Assembly: GCF_019925205.1 (NCBI RefSeq)
Contig: NC_083561.1
Coordinates: 6,881,217 to 6,945,216 of the forward strand
Length of the DNA stretch: 64,000 nucleotides
Source: Metopolophium dirhodum
Taxonomy: Eukaryota; Arthropoda; Insecta; Hemiptera; Aphididae
Direction: 5' to 3'
The translations under genes and the position numbers were made by a program. The notes below the pieces were generated by a model. It was not told where the DNA came from. It ran no database searches and saw nothing but the letters and a program-made list of their open reading frames with translations. Below are positions 59,154 through 64,000 of this stretch, in pieces (within the stretch, counting starts at the first letter, position 1; each line of letters starts with the position of its first letter).

Positions 59154-59943
59154 GTTGAAAAAGCCGGCGGACGACGCTGCCGCCTCGGCCGAGCCCAAAA
59201 AATGCGGTTTCTTCCGGAAGGCCGTTTTCCTGCGGATCAAAAAGAAGAAGGAAGTGGAAGAGACAGCCGTGTGCTCAAGCATCGGTCTGATCGACGGCCA
59301 TTCGAGCTGTTCGATGCCCGAGTCGTCGCAGGACGGCGGCGGGGGTGGCGGTGGCGGGCAGTCAAAGGCGGGCAACGGCAGCGGAAGCGGTGGAGGAAGC
59401 GTGGGCGGAAGTGGTGGCGAAGACAAGACCACCGCGTTCACGATCACTACGAACCACGATCATGGGGCCACGTCGGCGGCACACCATCACCACCACCACC
59501 ACCATCAACACCACCAACACCAGCACCAAAATCAGCTCCAGCCCCCGGTGATCGAGGACGACGGACCCACCATCACGGACCCGTCGGCCGGCCGGCACAC
59601 GGTCATCGAGATGAACGTGAATAGGGTGTGCGTTCCGGCGCCCGCTCGGGTGAAGACGAAGCGCGAGAAGAAGGAGTCACTGGAGGCGAAACGCGAACGA
59701 AAAGCGGCCAAGACATTGGCCATCATCACTGGGGCGTTCGTCGTGTGTTGGCTGCCATTCTTCATCATGGCCCTGGTCATGCCCCTGTGCCAGGGGTGTG
59801 TGATCAACGAGTACGTGTCCAGCTTCTTCCTGTGGCTGGGCTACTTCAACTCCACCCTGAACCCGATCATCTACACCGTTTTCAGTCCCGAGTTCCGGTT
59901 GGCTTTCACCAAAATGATTTGCGGCACCACGTATAGGAGATAA
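59154..59943 (+). CDS. 5-HT1A: Serotonin receptor 5-HT1-type, last coding exon (ICL3, TM6, TM7)
   Basis: Terminal coding exon, 790 nt, from a gtgtgtttcag acceptor to TAA at 59941-59943. It carries nearly all of intracellular loop 3: a Lys-rich start (KKCGFFRKAVFLRIKKKKE), a Gly/Ser-rich stretch with eight consecutive Gly, and a His/Gln-rich stretch with eight consecutive His. These are followed by KRERKAAKTL, TM6 with CWLPFF (visible residues 344-349), ECL3 (LCQGC), TM7 with WLGYFNSTLNPIIY (NPxxY at 382-386), helix 8 (SPEFRLAF) and a short tail ending CGTTYRR, whose Cys could be palmitoylated. The TM6-TM7 block matches insect 5-HT1A closely; the loop is low-complexity and expected to vary by species. 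The exon is far more GC-rich than its surroundings. Summed with the other two exons it gives 1227 nt, exactly 409 codons including stop. Confidence 0.95.
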
Positions 59944-59974
59944 TGAAATGCGCACAACATTATTATACATAATA

Positions 59975-60012
59975 TCCATTATTATTATTATTATTAATAT
60001 TATTATTATTAC
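59975..60012. repeat. ATT trinucleotide repeat just after the receptor stop
   Basis: Short run of ATT/TTA units about 35 bp past TAA; further TTA repeats lie at 60419-60460. Confidence 0.8.
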
Positions 60013-60153
60013 ATACACAATACGTCAATGCGTATATTATAATATATTTAATATCCGACGCCTTATTATTATATTGTTGTAATTTATGAGTATTTCGCGT
60101 TTTTTGTGTGTTGTGAATGTGTAGGTATAAGTTTTGTGTATTATTGCGTTTGT

Positions 60154-60184
60154 GCGTGTGTGTGTGTGTGTGTGTGTTTGTGTG
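60154..60184. repeat. GT dinucleotide microsatellite in the receptor 3' region
   Basis: TGTGTG run following GCGTTTGTGCG, about 210 bp past the receptor stop, probably in the 3' UTR. Confidence 0.85.
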
Positions 60185-60424
60185 TATGAGTGTTTAAACG
60201 ATTGGCAATGCGGTCATCGGTCTTTGCGAGGCCCACAATGTCCACAGATGGTGGCCGAGATTTACGAGATTCATTGTGACCGGGTCCGAAGCATAATGCC
60301 TTTGTAGGGTGTCGTAAAATTCGTAGACCAATATTTCAGTCAATAATACACACACGCTCGCCGACCATAGCTCGCTTCGCTCGAGTGTTATGTCCGTGTT
60401 TTAATCCTTTCAAAACCATTATTA

Positions 60425-60460
<36 letters not shown>

Positions 60461-61138
60461 TTTACGGTAAGAAACGACAAGATATTATTATTTACACCAT
60501 TGTTTCGCCGTGTTTTAATATAGCCATTGTCACGGCCCATAACACATATATATTCGATAATGTCGGTAGAAAACTTCGTCCCGTTTAAAGACCGCAACGA
60601 AATTATGTATCAAAAACTTAGGCTTTGTTTATTTTATTTTCGCTTAACCCCGTTTAAAACAATTTCCGTATAAATATTATACATTTTCAATCTGAATTCT
60701 CTTTAAATGGACTTCAGAAAGTGAAATTCTGAAGTCAGGTTGCTTTAACAATCACTTAACATTTAATGAATGAGTGGCAAGCGTGCCCGCAGGATAAAAT
60801 CCCAACCAGTGCAAGGTATAAGAATTACTTACAATGTCATACTCGTTAAAGTGATTAAAGTACCTCATGCAGTTGAAAATTTCCAGCAGGGATGGCCCCT
60901 TTGCCCCCCTCTGCGGGCGCCATTGATGAGTAGTGAGCTAATACTCCCTTAAACATAATCCGATGGCCGGTGATTGGACAGTTCAATTTTAGTGAATCAT
61001 TAAATCAAATCAAATTAAACAATTATGCAACCCGGTATTAGTATTTTGATAATATATTATCAATATAGGTAAGCCGTTATTCTAATTCACAGGTGACGAA
61101 ACGGGATAATTTTTTTTTATTATTATTTTGATATACTT

Positions 61139-61181
61139 TTGCTACTGCTACTGCTGCTGCTGCCGCTGCTGCTACTGCTGG
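61139..61181 (+). repeat. CTG/CTA trinucleotide repeat
   Basis: A run of about 14 CTG, CTA or CCG units, ending CTGCTACTGCTGG. It is GC-rich in AT-rich surroundings, 1.2 kb past the receptor stop, and not part of a recognised frame. Confidence 0.85.
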
Positions 61182-61651
61182 AAATTTGAGTCGGCCGGTT
61201 CGACTACTATTTCGTTATTAAATTGTTTAAATTATAGTTACATAGGCTTTAAATACTCGCCAAGTGCGTTTTACTGTTAAACTATATATAATTATTATAT
61301 ATCCATATTTAATGGAAAATCATATATGAATGGATTGTGTAAATATAATTAATTAAATTTGCTACTATAGCTTGTCATTTTTTCATAAAAAAAAAAAAAT
61401 TGTGCAATGTAATGTTTAAGGAAAATTTACAAATATGTGGTTAGTCAAAACGGATATAGTAAGAAAGAATGTTCAACAGTAAGATAAGTAAGTTGTTATT
61501 TGCTCAGCATATACTTTAAAATTTCTTATTTACTGTATAAATTATAGAGTTTTATTTATGAGTTACTTCCGATCATACCGATTTAATATTATTTTGAAAT
61601 GTTTTTCTGATTGTAATATATAATTAAATTATATTGTATTAAGTGTAAAGA

Positions 61652-61657
61652 AATAAA
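61652..61657 (+). terminator. Possible receptor poly-A signal
   Basis: AATAAA in aaagaaataaataatcg, the first canonical hexamer I noticed after the stop; ATTAAA variants occur earlier (60999, 61216). It would give a 3' UTR of about 1.7 kb. The real site is unknown. Confidence 0.25.
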
Positions 61658-62492
61658 TAATCGACTTGACTTAAGCCGTTTTGACCACCTACGCTGTAAC
61701 ATAGACTCAATTGTAAAGATTCTTGACGTTTAATTATCTATACTAATCATTTTTCAAATATTGTGTTGATTATATCGGATACCCTCTAGTGGTAAATTGT
61801 TAAACTGCTCTAAACTGTTTTGGTTTCTAGTCGGAAGTTATCATTTTTAAATTGCTATTTCAGTTTGGAGCAATTAAATTGTGTTATAAGTTTATATAAT
61901 ACATATTATCATTGTTATTATTAAGTTCAATATTCAAATAAATAGTAGGCGCATACACCTACTGATACTGAAAACCCTATTTATCGTTCTAATATAATAT
62001 ATAATACCACGTTATTATTATTATTTTAATTATTGATCCTGTTGTATTTCAATTTATAACTATTAAAATTACGATTTTAATTAACTAAAATAACGTTAAA
62101 TTAAACTATCATATTTTGTTGAAATGTTATAAAAATTATTTGAAAAACAATTGAAAATATTATGTATGTTATACATTAAAATATAAAATAATAAACGAAT
62201 TGGTTACTAGAGGCTAGTAATATGTGTAAATTATAAATATAATATTATCCTACTATTACTTTTCAACATGTTACATTATGTCTATTAAACACTTGTTTAC
62301 AATTGTTGGACTGAATAACCAATTATGTATTATTGAAAGTTAATGAATGTTATTTATTTATAATAGAACGCCTTCGTTTTTTAACGATTCAGCTAATTCA
62401 TGATACCTCCTAGTATTACTAGAGTTTAATCACACAATAATTATATTTTCTTTTGAGGGGTAGCTTATATATCAATACTTTTCAAATTTCAG

Positions 62493-62510
62493 ACAGCAAA
62501 TAATATTGTG
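62493..62510 (+). CDS. Candidate microexon A of an unknown downstream gene
   Basis: An 18-nt candidate exon between a strong acceptor (cttttcaaatttcag) and a perfect donor (GTG|gtaagt). In phase 0 it reads TANNIV. A second in-frame donor (CTG|gtaagt, exon end 62531) would extend it to 39 nt, adding VSKLRIL. Either version joins the next candidate exon at 62632 in phase 0. There is no start codon here, so earlier exons are needed and I could not identify them. No family recognised. Support is from splice signals and phase agreement only. Confidence 0.35.
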
Positions 62511-62631
62511 GTAAGTAAACTGCGTATTCTGGTAAGTAGCCGGGTTACTATAAAAATATAAAATAGTGAAAATTAGTAGATTCTGAGTGAATTTATGAAT
62601 ATTATATTGGTTATACATTCAATATTTTTAG

Positions 62632-62746
62632 AGCGGAAAAAATGCTTCAGTCTTCGATTTCCAGGGTAGTTTCTGGATCAAATTGGATATGGTTGGTACT
62701 CAGAGCATTGAGGCATCAATAGAAAAAATACTCAGTAATACGTATG
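62632..62746 (+). CDS. Candidate exon B (115 nt) of an unknown downstream gene
   Basis: A 115-nt open block, clearly richer in G+C than the flanking introns. It has a caatatttttag acceptor and a TATG|gtaaat donor. Frame 0 is open throughout and reads SGKNASVFDFQGSFWIKLD, then a polar helix-like segment (TQSIEASIEKILSNTYG), leaving in phase 1. The +1 frame is also open for 29 codons but stops before the donor; the third frame stops early. It joins candidate exon A in phase 0 and exon C in phase 1. I do not recognise the protein family. This is the most exon-like of the four pieces. Confidence 0.45.
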
Positions 62747-63359
62747 GTAAATTATTATTCGCCTTTACTTCACGATTATTTCTCGAAAGATATTCAATAT
62801 TTTGTTGTAAGTACCTACCTAATTAAAAAATATTAATAAGATTTTCACAGTTTATAAAATCTGATATTTAATACAAGGTCCAATGTCCATAAGCTGATCT
62901 AGTGGCATTTTTAAATATAAAAAAAACCTAGAAGAATTTTTTTTATAAGCATTAAAGTCTAAATTTTGACAGAATTTATCAAAACTATAGGATATAATTT
63001 ATGATTTATTTTTTAGTTAAATATTCAAAATATTTTTCAATTTTAATAACTTAAGTTTTAAAATAAAGTATAGGTACAGGGTTTTCCTCATCAGTTGTGC
63101 TAGCAGAAATATGATTAAAAATTATAGGAAATTCATAAGCACAAGCAGGGGTTGGAAACTTTTCACCATTACGCATATAATTATTATTTTCTATACAAAA
63201 TAAATTAAAAACCTGTATTGTTAAGTTAATACAATAAAGTAGATGAAAAAAAGAGTTTAATAAGTTTAAAAATTAGTTGTTCATATTGTATTACACAAAT
63301 TATAAAATATCCACAGGATGACGTTGTTTCTCATTGCAATAACCGTGTTCAACGCATAT

Positions 63360-63420
63360 ATTACACTGTACAAATTACGGTGACCTACTCAATGAAAAGT
63401 TACACTCAAACCTATATTAT
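63360..63420 (-). repeat. Small fragment of the same repeat family
   Basis: The minus strand reads CATTGAGTAGGTCACCGTAA, matching the family core also seen at 54380-54400. Only this core is recognisable. It lies in the intron between candidate exons B and C. Confidence 0.4.
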
Positions 63421-63556
63421 TGGAAGAACGACTTTCCTGGATTTTTAGCATGATCCATTCACCTTAAATTAACCAATCATCGAATAAAATAGTTTAATGT
63501 TTGAATACTTTAAAGTATAAAAGTAGTACCTACGTATTATGAACATTGAACCTTAT

Positions 63557-63580
63557 ATATATATATATATATATATAGGC
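63557..63580. repeat. TA dinucleotide microsatellite
   Basis: Pure TA run of about 24 bp in the intron between candidate exons B and C. A similar run lies at about 55660-55684 right after the TM5 exon. Confidence 0.85.
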
Positions 63581-63732
63581 ATAATTGTCTTCTTTACTTC
63601 TTTATGGTACTATGTACGCGTCGTATTTTTGTTTCCTTAATAAAAAAATATATAATTTTACCTGATAAACTAATTCATATTAAATATCGATACTAGAATA
63701 TTTGGTTTTAAATCCTATTTTTCATTCTACAG

Positions 63733-63752
63733 GTATATATAATGTTATTATG
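63733..63752 (+). CDS. Candidate microexon C (20 nt) of an unknown downstream gene
   Basis: A 20-nt candidate exon with an excellent pyrimidine tract and acceptor (ctatttttcattctacag) and a consensus donor (TATG|gtaagt). Entering in phase 1 after exon B it completes Gly and reads IYNVIM, ending in phase 0. The intron from exon B is 986 bp. Confidence 0.35.
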
Positions 63753-63849
63753 GTAAGTATTCTCATTTATACATTTCTTTTCTTAAATTACAATAACCAA
63801 CAATAATAATTGTTCCCAGTCTACATTATTATGCTGAATATTTTTGTAG

Positions 63850-63888
63850 AATAACACACAAGATACTTTACTGCAGACTGTCAGATAA
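63850..63888 (+). CDS. Candidate terminal exon D of an unknown downstream gene
   Basis: After a gaatatttttgtag acceptor, phase 0 continues as NNTQDTLLQTVR followed by TAA, which would end the protein. It lies 97 bp after candidate microexon C. Splice evidence is weaker than for A to C, and the real next exon could lie beyond the window. Confidence 0.25.
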   Translation, partial: NNTQDTLLQTVR

Positions 63889-64000
63889 TAGTTAAAATAT
63901 GAAAAAAAACGTTTCAATCGATGTTTCCATAATAATGGCGTGTCTTTGTTCAACGACTCACGGAATACATTATACAATTTTCCTGATATTTACTTAAAAA

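Larger units (their letters stand above)
59944..62492 (+). other. Receptor 3' UTR and intergenic stretch
   Basis: Contains ATT, GT and CTG microsatellites and several possible poly-A signals. A short frame from ATG at 60770 (MSGKRARRIKSQPVQ) meets a possible donor gtataag, but its phase does not connect directly to candidate exon A. A GC-rich patch at 60890-60930 resembles the C-rich end of aphid hAT MITEs. No other exon found for the downstream gene. Confidence 0.5.

Noticed and set aside
59046..60018. Several long frames in other phases and on the minus strand over the receptor's last exon
   Set aside because: Shadows of the GC-rich receptor exon, whose own frame carries conserved TM6, TM7 and splice sites.
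62493..63888. Assignment of the microexon chain to the aphid bicycle effector family
   Set aside because: No CYC motif is visible and the exon phases are 0 and 1 rather than the phase 2 typical of that family; kept as unknown.

Overview
The window looks like nuclear DNA from a sap-feeding hemipteran, most probably an aphid. It is very AT-rich with long low-complexity introns, it is full of the TAGGTACCTA-type words and short MITEs common in aphid genomes, and it carries degenerate Jockey-type LINEs, SINEs and an aphid-style interspersed repeat. Its only well-supported gene is an insect-type serotonin receptor. No bacterial, rRNA, canonical tRNA or CRISPR features were seen, and the species cannot be fixed from the sequence alone.

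The clear gene is the 3' part of a class A GPCR of the 5-HT1 (5-HT1A-like) type on the + strand, in three exons: 45228..45337 (TM3), 55252..55578 (DRY through TM5) and 59154..59943 (third intracellular loop, TM6, TM7, C-tail, stop). The phases join perfectly (0, then 2, then 2) and give 408 residues with Asp3.32, DRY, CWLPFF and NPIIY. The N-terminus, TM1 and TM2 are not found in the 45 kb upstream, so either they lie left of the window or the 1..45227 stretch is mostly a giant intron.

The first 45 kb holds no recognised exon. It contains two hAT-type MITEs with perfect 8-bp target duplications or near-perfect inverted termini (2218..2456, 20914..21360), older MITE-like elements (6222..6850, 12343..12757, 13486..13752, 16503..16733), a Jockey remnant (5037..6221), an RTE/SINE-like tail (2779..3050), a 360-bp TTA repeat (18086..18445) and several CpG- and GC-enriched islands (about 1530-2000, 3600-4250, 18480-19090, 31740-33850, 36750-37600). 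The islands could be promoters, enhancers or untranslated exons. A roughly 0.9-kb interspersed repeat family has copies at 28815..29722, 38828..39931 (head-to-tail), 48190..48450 and 53455..54473 (minus), plus fragments.

The receptor introns carry a 5S/tRNA-like SINE candidate 54 bp past the TM3 exon, a Jockey remnant (46197..46740), another LINE remnant on the minus strand (54525..54970) and an intact tRNA-derived SINE with a perfect 14-bp target duplication (57230..57513).

Right of the receptor, 62493..63888 holds a chain of very small, phase-compatible exon candidates (18 or 39, 115, 20 and 39 nt) with strong splice signals. They look like the 3' end of a second + strand gene of unknown family. 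This is the most interesting unexplained structure in the window.
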